DNA from: an uncultured Prevotella sp.
Lineage (GTDB): Bacteria; Bacteroidota; Bacteroidia; Bacteroidales; Bacteroidaceae
NCBI GenBank assembly: GCA_900314365.1
Contig: OMVH01000022.1
Location: 1-10,855, forward strand
Reading direction: 5' to 3'
Length of the DNA stretch: 10,855 nucleotides
A model generated the notes under the pieces. It saw nothing but the letters and a program-made list of their open reading frames with translations, was not told the origin of the DNA and did no database searches. The position numbers were made by a program, and so were the translations under genes. Shown here in pieces: positions 1-6,696 of the stretch (positions within the stretch are counted from its first letter, which is position 1; each line of letters opens with the position of its first letter).

Positions 1-159
1 TATTTAACGCCCATTTTTTCGTATCAAAAATCAAAGTTTTCCATTGCACACTCTCTCCATTTGGAGCTCTCCTGCCCTGAAAATAATCGGAACCAACGTG
101 CAAGAAACTATCACTCGAAAAAAGCATAAGCTCTTGCTTAACTTGAATGATGTGCTGTC
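1..159. other. Left-edge intergenic stretch
   Basis: The first 159 nt carry no supported gene. On the minus strand a CAT at 12-14 gives an ATG followed by three codons (Met-Gly-Val-Lys) before the window ends, preceded by an A-rich stretch (six A on the minus strand, running up to the ATG). This could be the first codons of a leftward gene, but four codons cannot show it. The rest is AT-rich and holds the terminator candidate listed separately. Confidence 0.3.
118..140 (-). terminator. Weak intrinsic terminator candidate after tilS
   Basis: Read on the minus strand, a 5-bp stem (TAAGC / GCTTA, plus-strand 127-131 with 136-140) with a 4-nt loop is followed after 3 nt by six T residues (plus-strand A118-123). 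It lies about 20 nt beyond the tilS stop codon, the right place for the end of the leftward operon. The stem is short and has only two G-C pairs, so it may be inefficient or a chance fold. Confidence 0.3.
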
Positions 160-1509
160 CTACTCGTCCCTCTCAAGGGTAATACGAATAACGGAGCGGG
201 TGGAGGGACCTACGCGGAAACGATTGTCGGTGCGCAACAAGGGTAGCCAGACAATGCGTCCACCAGCCTCTGTGACTACCAACTGCCGGCGCCTCTCAAG
301 AATTGACAGCTTGCAGTCGGTAAGGAAGTCGCTCACTAATTTGGACCCCTTCATTCCGAATGGCACGAAACGGTCGGCCTTGGCACAAGGGCGCACTGTG
401 AGAGGCCACACTACGGCATCGGCGTCAACACAAGCCGAGGCTGGGTCAGTACTGATGTGTGCCCCCTGCTCTACCGTCACTCTCAGTTTTACACCGTCAG
501 ACAAGACGTAGATACCAGGTTCGGGAATACACAGACTTTGTAACGAGACTACCCTCTCGGCCAGACAGAGACAGTCGCTGCCAATAGCAACCTCAAACTG
601 CTCCGACTGCCAGTACTGTCCAGCGCTGCGTGGACTGTCGCCCTCACGGATACTCCTAATGGTGACAAAGATGTTCTCCGTCTGCGCCGGTGTAAAACCA
701 TAGCCATGCAGCAGATACCAGACAATGTACTCATGGGTTATGGCCTGTAAAGGGAAAGTTCTTACCGTCCCGGTCTTGCCCCTCCATTGGAAGTCGCGCT
801 GCATGTAACTATCAAGCAGACAAGCAGCATCGCTCAACCGTCGGGCCGTAGCGTCCACATTCTCCCTAACGGCCGGATTGAGACGTTCAAGAAGAGGGAG
901 CACGTCAAGACGGACGATGTTGCGCTGCACGTCGTCCACCAGATTGGTACTGTCGGTAACATAATCCTGCCCAAGGAACTGAAGGTATTCAAGTATTTCC
1001 TTACGGCTGATACAAAGAAAAGGACGCAGCACATGTCCACTTTCGGCCGCAATGCCCGTGAGGCCATGTATGCCCGTTCCCCTGACGAGATTTATAAGAA
1101 CAGTCTCCACACTGTCGTCACGATGGTGGGCCACACAGATGCCATCGGCTTGAATGTCACGCCGAAGCTGCTCGAAATAACGGTAGCGCAGCACGCGCGC
1201 AGCCATCTCTATGCTTACCTTATGAAGCGAAGCATAGGTCCTGGTATCGAAATGGGCAAGATGTACAGGCACCTGCTCACGCTCACAGAGCCGACGGCAG
1301 AAAGCCTCATCACGGTCGGATTCGGCACCTCGAAGACGGAAATTGCAATGGGCAGCTTCGACGCTAAATCCTGCCTTTCTGAGGAAAAGCAGCAAAGCTA
1401 CACTGTCGGCACCCCCGGAAAGTGCTACTAAGTATCGGCCATTCCTTTTGAGTAGACGGTTCTGGCGAATGAAAACTTCAACCTTTCGTTGCAGAGTTGG
1501 CTGTGTCAT
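160..1509 (-). CDS. tilS: tRNA(Ile)-lysidine synthetase TilS
   Basis: TilS uses ATP to join lysine to C34 of the CAU-anticodon tRNA-Ile in the cytoplasm, so that it reads AUA and is charged with isoleucine; the gene is usually essential. The 449-residue protein is of normal length for the multidomain form. The N-terminal N-type ATP pyrophosphatase domain has the PP-loop SGGADS at residues 31-36, the HCNFRLRG segment at 54-61, and the AHHRDDSVET motif at 127-136 followed by LVRGTG. YVTDSTN at 183-189 and RNIVR at 196-200 are also family features. The C-terminal TilS domain covers about 370-447, with RFVPFGMKG and WLPLLRTDNRFRV. The start codon overlaps the stop of the upstream methyltransferase gene by 4 nt (ATGA), which supports this start and points to translational coupling. 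It is the last gene of a three-gene leftward operon. Identification is secure from motifs and domain order. Confidence 0.96.
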   Translation of the reverse strand: MTQPTLQRKVEVFIRQNRLLKRNGRYLVALSGGADSVALLLFLRKAGFSVEAAHCNFRLRGAESDRDEAFCRRLCEREQVPVHLAHFDTRTYASLHKVSIEMAARVLRYRYFEQLRRDIQADGICVAHHRDDSVETVLINLVRGTGIHGLTGIAAESGHVLRPFLCISRKEILEYLQFLGQDYVTDSTNLVDDVQRNIVRLDVLPLLERLNPAVRENVDATARRLSDAACLLDSYMQRDFQWRGKTGTVRTFPLQAITHEYIVWYLLHGYGFTPAQTENIFVTIRSIREGDSPRSAGQYWQSEQFEVAIGSDCLCLAERVVSLQSLCIPEPGIYVLSDGVKLRVTVEQGAHISTDPASACVDADAVVWPLTVRPCAKADRFVPFGMKGSKLVSDFLTDCKLSILERRRQLVVTEAGGRIVWLPLLRTDNRFRVGPSTRSVIRITLERDE

Positions 1510-2687
1510 TCCACATAGAGCACGAGTCCTTTCAGGTACTCGCCTTCCGGATGATAAATATTAATAGGGTGGTCGGCAGGTTGATGCAGTTGATGCAGAA
1601 TGCGCACTTTACGACCTGTCTGAGCGGCAGCTGTGAAGATGGCATTGCGGAAATTGTCCTTCGTCACCACCTGCGAGCAACTGAACGTGAAAAGAATACC
1701 ACCCTTACGGATACGCTGCAATCCCTTCACATTCAGACGCGTATAGCCTTTCAAGGCATTGTGTAGGGCTGCCCTGTGCTTGGCAAAGGCTGGCGGGTCG
1801 AGAATGATGAGGTCATACTTGTCGTCGCTGGCATCAAGGAATTTGAAGGCATCCTCACAAAAAGCCTCATGCCTGCGGTCGCCGGGGAAGTTCATCTCTA
1901 CATTGCTGTTGGTGAGTTCAATAGCCTTGGCACTACTGTCCACAGAATGTACTATGCGGGCACCGCCTCTCATAGCATAGACCGAAAAGCCTCCTGTGTA
2001 GCAGAACATATTGAGCACAGAACGGCCCTTGGCATAGCGTTCAAGCAAGCTGCGATTCTCACGTTGGTCGACAAAGAAACCGGTCTTCTGACCCTTGAGC
2101 CAGTCAACATGGAATTTCAGACCGTTCTCCACAGCCACATCGACTGTAGTGCCTCCAAAAATGAAGCCATTCTCTTCGTTGAGTCCCGCCTTGTAAGGTA
2201 ATGTGGTCTCACTCTTATAGTAGACACTCGTTATTCTACCTTCCATGACTTCCACAAGTGCTTCACACACCTTCTGTCTGCTCATGTGCATGCCCACGCT
2301 GTGCGCTTGCATGACAGCAGTATCACCATAACAGTCAATGACAAGTCCCGGCAAATTGTCGCCTTCACCATGCACCAACCGGTAGGTGTTGTTTAAAGGG
2401 TTACAGGCAATGCCGAGCGCCATGCGCATGTCGAGCGCGCTCTGCAGGCGACTGCGCCAAAAGTTGCCGTCGATAACGATGTCGCGGAACGACAGCACAC
2501 GCACCGCAATAGACCCTATCTGATAATGACCCACAGCAATGAAATCGCCTGTCGCAGTGAGAACTCTTACTACGTCGCCTTCTTTCACGCCGTCATCAAT
2601 ATGTTGGATTGCACCTGAAAACAGCCAAGGATGGAAACGCAAAAGGCTTTCCTCCTTGCCCTTCTTTAGGATTACGCTTTTATACAT
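1506..2687 (-). CDS. PUA-domain class I SAM-dependent rRNA methyltransferase (RlmI type)
   Basis: This 393-residue protein matches the COG1092/RlmI family, whose E. coli member makes m5C1962 in 23S rRNA. An N-terminal PUA-type RNA-binding domain (about 1-75) opens with a LKKGKEESLLRFHPWLFSGAI-like pattern, typical of the family. A central region (about 80-185) precedes the Rossmann methyltransferase domain. That domain shows GQKTGFFVDQRENR at 199-212, the SAM-binding LNMFCYTGGFSVYA at 225-238, an acidic residue after strand 2 (VDSS, 249-252), the DPPAFAK motif at 297-303 and FSCS at 335-338, where the Cys may be the catalytic nucleophile of m5C enzymes. The C-terminal HPEGEYLKGL is also characteristic. 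The gene starts 11 nt after the exonuclease stop and overlaps tilS by 4 nt. The family assignment is firm; the exact rRNA base modified in this organism is inferred, and the symbol rlmI is therefore not asserted. Confidence 0.92.
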   Translation of the reverse strand: MYKSVILKKGKEESLLRFHPWLFSGAIQHIDDGVKEGDVVRVLTATGDFIAVGHYQIGSIAVRVLSFRDIVIDGNFWRSRLQSALDMRMALGIACNPLNNTYRLVHGEGDNLPGLVIDCYGDTAVMQAHSVGMHMSRQKVCEALVEVMEGRITSVYYKSETTLPYKAGLNEENGFIFGGTTVDVAVENGLKFHVDWLKGQKTGFFVDQRENRSLLERYAKGRSVLNMFCYTGGFSVYAMRGGARIVHSVDSSAKAIELTNSNVEMNFPGDRRHEAFCEDAFKFLDASDDKYDLIILDPPAFAKHRAALHNALKGYTRLNVKGLQRIRKGGILFTFSCSQVVTKDNFRNAIFTAAAQTGRKVRILHQLHQPADHPINIYHPEGEYLKGLVLYVE

Positions 2688-2698
2688 ATTATATTATT

Positions 2699-3367
2699 TC
2701 AACTTGCAGCATTAATCTTATGTCCAGCCTCACTCCCCTTCTCCGATCCTTCGTCCACAGTCACCAGTTCGTAGTCGCCTGTCGACATCAGTCTCATAAG
2801 CTCCTCGTAAATCTTGATGCAGGCCCAGGCGTCAGTGGCAGCATAGGCCTTTTGCTTGGAGTCAAGGACATCGGCATCCCAGTTGGTGAGTCGTTGCCGT
2901 TTACTGATTTTTTGATGAAAGAGGTTTGCATACAACTTCTGCAAACTGAGGTCCTCGATGCCTATCTTACCAACAAGGTTCTGGAGATCAATGAAGAGCC
3001 CCGGCTCAAATGGTGTCCGGCGATGAAGCGACAAGAGGTCGTCATGCCATGAGAGTCCCACCATGGGCACCTTCGTGTTCTCGAGCAGCCGCTTGATGTC
3101 GGGAGTAATACCGGTGTCGTTGAGCCGAAAGAGAAAACAGGTGTCAATGGTCGACACCTGCAGAAGCGACACCTTATGGTTCTGTCCCTTCTTAAACGAG
3201 GGCCTTGTCTCCGTGTCCACGCCCAGTAAACTGGCACTAAGCAGATAGTCAACAGCCTTCTTAGCCTCAGCTGCATTGATAACGACAAATATACGGCCTG
3301 GGAAAATCACTTGGGGCAAAGATGGAATAGCCTTCTTGTCAAACTTGTTATATATTATCTTCTTCAT
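2699..3367 (-). CDS. DEDDy-family 3'-5' exonuclease domain protein (WRN/RNase D-like)
   Basis: A 222-residue protein consisting essentially of one 3'-5' exonuclease domain of the DNA_pol_A_exo1 (WRN/RNase D) type. Exo I is VDTET (Asp51, Glu53), Exo II is the VGLSWHDDL segment (probably Asp110), and Exo III is KAYAATDA with Tyr175 and Asp179, the YxxxD pattern of the DEDDy subclass. All four metal-binding acidic residues and the Tyr are present, so it should be active. There is no HRDC domain, so it is not full RNase D; DNA or RNA could be the substrate. The frame is open upstream to an ATG at 3437-3439 (first base 3439), which would add 24 residues (24 codons, 72 nt), but a perfect Bacteroidetes -7 element at 3388-3395 lies inside that extension, so I chose the Met-Lys-Lys start at 3367. 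An ATG at 3379 is a less likely alternative. It is the first gene of the leftward operon and is followed after 11 nt by the methyltransferase gene, which suggests a role linked to RNA metabolism. Confidence 0.88.
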   Translation of the reverse strand: MKKIIYNKFDKKAIPSLPQVIFPGRIFVVINAAEAKKAVDYLLSASLLGVDTETRPSFKKGQNHKVSLLQVSTIDTCFLFRLNDTGITPDIKRLLENTKVPMVGLSWHDDLLSLHRRTPFEPGLFIDLQNLVGKIGIEDLSLQKLYANLFHQKISKRQRLTNWDADVLDSKQKAYAATDAWACIKIYEELMRLMSTGDYELVTVDEGSEKGSEAGHKINAAS

Positions 3368-3387
3368 TGCGGTCTGCATTCTCGATG

Positions 3388-3395
3388 CAAAATTA
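3388..3395 (-). promoter_or_regulatory. Bacteroidetes -7 promoter element for the leftward RNA-processing operon
   Basis: The minus strand reads TAATTTTG, an exact match to the TAnnTTTG consensus used by the Bacteroidetes primary sigma factor. Initiation would fall near 3381-3383, leaving a leader of about 15 nt before the ATG at 3367. Upstream on the minus strand is a run of nine T residues (plus-strand A3397-3405). I see no good TTTG at the -33 position. Confidence 0.6.
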
Positions 3396-3439
3396 GAAAA
3401 AAAAACGATAAGGGATAGCCGTTTCTGACTTTTTCTCAT

Positions 3440-3447
3440 TATTTTTG
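3440..3447 (+). promoter_or_regulatory. Bacteroidetes -7 promoter element for ftsK
   Basis: The plus strand reads TATTTTTG, an exact match to TAnnTTTG, 37 nt before the ftsK ATG at 3485. Initiation would fall near 3452, giving a leader of about 32 nt. A convincing -33 TTTG is not visible; TTTC at 3422-3425 is too close. No strong Shine-Dalgarno precedes the start; the bases before the ATG are A-rich, as is common in this phylum. Confidence 0.6.
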
Positions 3448-3484
3448 CATTGACTTAAGTAGAGAGGTTAGAGTAAAAAGAAGC

Positions 3485-5929
3485 ATGACAAAGAAAAAGT
3501 CCGCACGCAAGCCTAAGAATCTAGGCGAAGCGGTAGGGTTCCATAATAAACTTAGTAGTGAGGTGACAGACTTTCTTCTCGGACTGGTACTATTGTGCCT
3601 GTCGGTGTGTGTCATCATTGCTATGATTTCTTATTTCAGTACGGGCGCAGCCGATCAAAGTATCCTCGAGGACCTCAGACCGGGCGAATGGCTCAATACA
3701 GGCAGGGAGTTCGCTAACTATGGAGGCAGTCTTGGTGCCATTATCTCCTATATACTTATCGACCGGAACTTTGGTATTCCCGCTTTCCTCATCCCTGCAT
3801 TCCTTATCCTTGTCAGCGTCCGGCTTATGGGTGCCTACAAGAAGCTGAATCTGTGGAAATGGTTTCTCGGTATGGTGGTGGTGATGATATGGAGCTCTGT
3901 GACCTTTGCCAAATTCCTCACTCCCATCTGCGGCAACCTGGTATTCAATCCTGGCGGTGACCATGGTCTTTTTGTGGTGCAGCGCCTTGAGGACATGGTA
4001 GGCCCTCCCGGACTCACAGCCTTGCTGATTATCGTAGCCGTCGTGTTCCTTACTATACTCAGTGCCGAGACTATCACGGTTATCCGTAAAGCGCTTAACC
4101 CCGTGGGCTATCTGTCGTCGAAAATAAAATTCGTGGTGACCAATCGCCCCAGCGACCCGCTGCAACCAGAAATAATAACAGATGAAGAACCCGTAGCAGA
4201 AGACAACAACAAGGAAGACGATGCAGAGGAGACCTCCCCTGTCATCGACCTTACCCAATCTCCCTTACCACCCAAGCCTGCAAAGGAGACTCCTGCTCCC
4301 CCACAGCCGGCCGAGAATGTACAAGAGGAGACGCTGAAGGTGGAAGCCGTCCACGATGAAGAGAAGGCTAAAGGCAAAGAACTCACCATAGAGGAGGTAA
4401 TGAAGACTCCCATTAACCCCAAGGAGCCTTTCACGAACTACAAATACCCAACGCTCGACCTGCTAAAGCACTACGACAACGACGGTAAGCCTGAAATTGA
4501 CATGGAAGAGATAAAGGCTAATAACGCACGTATCGTAGAGGTTCTCAACAGTTTCGGAGTTCAGATTCGCGAAATCAAGGCTACCGTAGGACCTACCATT
4601 ACACTCTATGAGATTACGCCTGCCGAAGGTGTGCGCATATCGAAGATTCGCAACTTGGGCGACGATATCGCTCTTAGCCTCTCAGCTCTCGGTATACGTA
4701 TCATTGCTCCTATTCCTGGCAAAGGCACTATTGGTATAGAGGTGCCTAACAAGAAGAAGAACATTGTCTCCATGGAGAGTGTGCTCAACTCGCGCAAGTT
4801 CCAGGAAACAACAATGGAGCTGCCCATTGCTCTTGGCAAAACCATCACTAACGAAGTGTTCATGGTCGACCTTGCCAAGATTCCACACCTCCTTGTAGCT
4901 GGTGCCACAGGACAGGGTAAATCGGTAGGCCTCAACGCCATCATCACATCCCTGCTCTATAAGAAGCATCCCAATGAACTGAAGATTATCCTCATCGATC
5001 CCAAAAAGGTGGAATTCAGTGTCTACTCGAAGATAGCCGACCACTTCATGGCCGGCGTAGAGGACAATTTGGATGAGCCCATCATTACTGACGTGAAGAA
5101 GGTCGTCAAGACGCTCAATTCACTGTGCACGCTCATGGACCATCGATACGACCTGCTTAAACAGGCAGGAGCACGCAACATCAAGGAGTACAACCGCAAA
5201 TTCATCAACCACCAGCTCAATCCTAACGACGGTCACGAGTTTATGCCCTACATTGTGGTCATCATCGATGAGTACGGCGACCTCATTATGACGGCCGGCA
5301 AGGAAATAGAGCTGCCTATTACGCGTATAGCCCAGTTGGCGCGCGCTGTCGGCATCCATATGGTGATAGCCACTCAGCGTCCTACCACGAATATCATTAC
5401 AGGTAGTATCAAGGCTAACTTCCCCGGACGCATTGCTTTCCGTGTAGGCTCCATGATCGACTCACGCACCATTCTCGACCGTCCCGGTGCCAATCAACTC
5501 GTAGGACGCGGTGACATGCTCTACCTCAACGGCGGTGAACCTATCCGCGTACAATGTGCTTTCATTGACACGCCCGAAATCGAGCGCATCAATGACTACA
5601 TCGCAAAGCAATCAGGTCCTGTAGAACCTCTCATTCTGCCCGAGCCCGCAAATGAAGATTCTGACGACGGTGGTGGCTCGGCCGGCGGAAGCATCAGCCA
5701 CATCGATCCGCTATTCCGCAAGGCCGCACAAATCATTGTCTACTCCAATATGGGTTCTACGAGCAAGCTTCAAAGAGAGCTCGAAATCGGCTACAACCGC
5801 GCCGGACGCATTATGGACCAATTGCAGAAGGCCGGCATTGTGGGACCGGCACAAGGTGCAAAGCCTCGCGATGTACTGGTGCAGGATGAGAACACGCTCA
5901 ACACGATTCTCAGCACCCTCGGTGCCTGA
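3485..5929 (+). CDS. ftsK: DNA translocase FtsK
   Basis: FtsK is a septum-anchored, ATP-driven DNA pump that clears the chromosome terminus from the division site and, in many bacteria, activates XerCD dimer resolution. The 814-residue protein has the full architecture. The membrane domain has about four segments near 29-51, 97-115, 124-144 and 175-194. A short acidic, Pro-rich linker (about 215-320) joins it to the RecA-like motor, with Walker A GATGQGKS at 473-480, Walker B VVIIDEYGD ending at 599, and the ATQRP motif at 629-633. A winged-helix gamma domain follows at about 741-803 (KLQRELEIGYNRAGRIMDQL), the module that reads polar KOPS-type DNA signals. The Walker A Gln replaces the Ser of E. 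coli-type proteins; I believe this is usual in Bacteroidetes. The linker is much shorter than in E. coli FtsK. The gene is divergent from the exonuclease operon and is followed after 50 nt by the LolA-like gene. Confidence 0.97.
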   Translation: MTKKKSARKPKNLGEAVGFHNKLSSEVTDFLLGLVLLCLSVCVIIAMISYFSTGAADQSILEDLRPGEWLNTGREFANYGGSLGAIISYILIDRNFGIPAFLIPAFLILVSVRLMGAYKKLNLWKWFLGMVVVMIWSSVTFAKFLTPICGNLVFNPGGDHGLFVVQRLEDMVGPPGLTALLIIVAVVFLTILSAETITVIRKALNPVGYLSSKIKFVVTNRPSDPLQPEIITDEEPVAEDNNKEDDAEETSPVIDLTQSPLPPKPAKETPAPPQPAENVQEETLKVEAVHDEEKAKGKELTIEEVMKTPINPKEPFTNYKYPTLDLLKHYDNDGKPEIDMEEIKANNARIVEVLNSFGVQIREIKATVGPTITLYEITPAEGVRISKIRNLGDDIALSLSALGIRIIAPIPGKGTIGIEVPNKKKNIVSMESVLNSRKFQETTMELPIALGKTITNEVFMVDLAKIPHLLVAGATGQGKSVGLNAIITSLLYKKHPNELKIILIDPKKVEFSVYSKIADHFMAGVEDNLDEPIITDVKKVVKTLNSLCTLMDHRYDLLKQAGARNIKEYNRKFINHQLNPNDGHEFMPYIVVIIDEYGDLIMTAGKEIELPITRIAQLARAVGIHMVIATQRPTTNIITGSIKANFPGRIAFRVGSMIDSRTILDRPGANQLVGRGDMLYLNGGEPIRVQCAFIDTPEIERINDYIAKQSGPVEPLILPEPANEDSDDGGGSAGGSISHIDPLFRKAAQIIVYSNMGSTSKLQRELEIGYNRAGRIMDQLQKAGIVGPAQGAKPRDVLVQDENTLNTILSTLGA

Positions 5930-5979
5930 GACCGAATATTGGAAGAAATACATCAAACATATATAGCTATTAGTTCATC

Positions 5980-6690
5980 ATGTTTCAATCAGTATTTTAT
6001 TCATTCGGCAAATCCACTGCCTACAGACCGAGGCCTTTGACAGTATCGATCATTCTCCTCGCTCTCTTGCTCACTAATCCGACGTATTCTGCCACTGAGA
6101 ATGCAGCTCTGCTTGCATCTCCGACAACCACTATCCAACAGAATGCGAACAAGGCCCGAAAAGTACTCGACCGGACAGCTGCCGTAGTGGGCCACAAAGG
6201 CGGAGCAAGTGCCTCCTTCTCTATTACTGGAGCAAAGATAGGTACCACATCTGGTACGATAGCCATTAAGGGCAATAAGTTCCGAGCCATTACTCCCAAA
6301 GCAATGGTGTGGTTCAACGGCAAGACGCAATGGACCTACATGAAGCAGACCAACGAGGTGAACATCTCCACCCCCACACAAGCCCAACAGATGCAAATGA
6401 ATCCCTACACTTTCATCTCGATGTATAAGAGCGGCTATAACCTGAGCCTGACCACCAAGGGCGGTAACTACCAAGTACACATGAAGGCCAAGAACAGCGG
6501 ACGCTCGGTGAAGGAAGCCTATATCCTTATTAACAAGAATACCTATACTCCTTCACAAGTAAAAATGCTTCAAGGCGGCCATTGGTTCACCATCAGCATC
6601 AGAAACTTCCGGGCCAAGGCTCAGAGCGACGCTACCTTTGTGTTCCGTTCGAAAGACTTCCCCAAAGCAGAAATCATCGACCTGAGATAA
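5980..6690 (+). CDS. LolA-like outer membrane lipoprotein carrier protein
   Basis: LolA carries lipoproteins across the periplasm from the LolCDE ABC transporter to the outer membrane. This 236-residue protein has an N-terminal signal peptide: basic residues at Arg16 and Arg18, a hydrophobic core at about 20-32, and a likely cleavage after Ser37 or Ala38. I see no cysteine in the whole protein, so it is not itself a lipoprotein and should be soluble in the periplasm. The mature part has LolA-fold features: KARKVLDRTAAVV near 58-70, a predicted beta-rich core, WFNGKTQWTYM at 111-121, NEVNISTPT at 125-133, NPYTFISMYKSGY at 141-153, and a C-terminal RNF followed by beta strands ending in DLR. 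It best matches the Bacteroidetes LolA-like group (LolA_2 type). The gene lies directly after ftsK, an order also found in E. coli (ftsK-lolA). It is 6 nt upstream of the DUF5687 gene, so the two are probably co-translated. Function is inferred from family. Confidence 0.85.
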   Translation: MFQSVFYSFGKSTAYRPRPLTVSIILLALLLTNPTYSATENAALLASPTTTIQQNANKARKVLDRTAAVVGHKGGASASFSITGAKIGTTSGTIAIKGNKFRAITPKAMVWFNGKTQWTYMKQTNEVNISTPTQAQQMQMNPYTFISMYKSGYNLSLTTKGGNYQVHMKAKNSGRSVKEAYILINKNTYTPSQVKMLQGGHWFTISIRNFRAKAQSDATFVFRSKDFPKAEIIDLR

Positions 6691-6696
6691 CCATAT

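Noticed and set aside
787..1431. A 214-codon open frame on the plus strand inside tilS
   Set aside because: It lies wholly antisense to a well-supported gene, has no recognisable motif, and its composition is what the complementary strand of tilS would give.
3368..3439. N-terminal extension of the exonuclease to an ATG at 3439
   Set aside because: The extra 24 residues would be encoded across the perfect -7 element at 3388-3395 and do not resemble the family; transcription would start inside them.
3590..4258. A 222-codon open frame on the minus strand inside ftsK
   Set aside because: It is antisense to the FtsK membrane domain and linker; its His run and odd composition reflect the hydrophobic and Val-rich codons on the other strand.
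6001..6480. A 159-codon open frame on the minus strand inside the LolA-like gene
   Set aside because: It is antisense to a gene with a signal peptide and family motifs, and shows no domain of its own.
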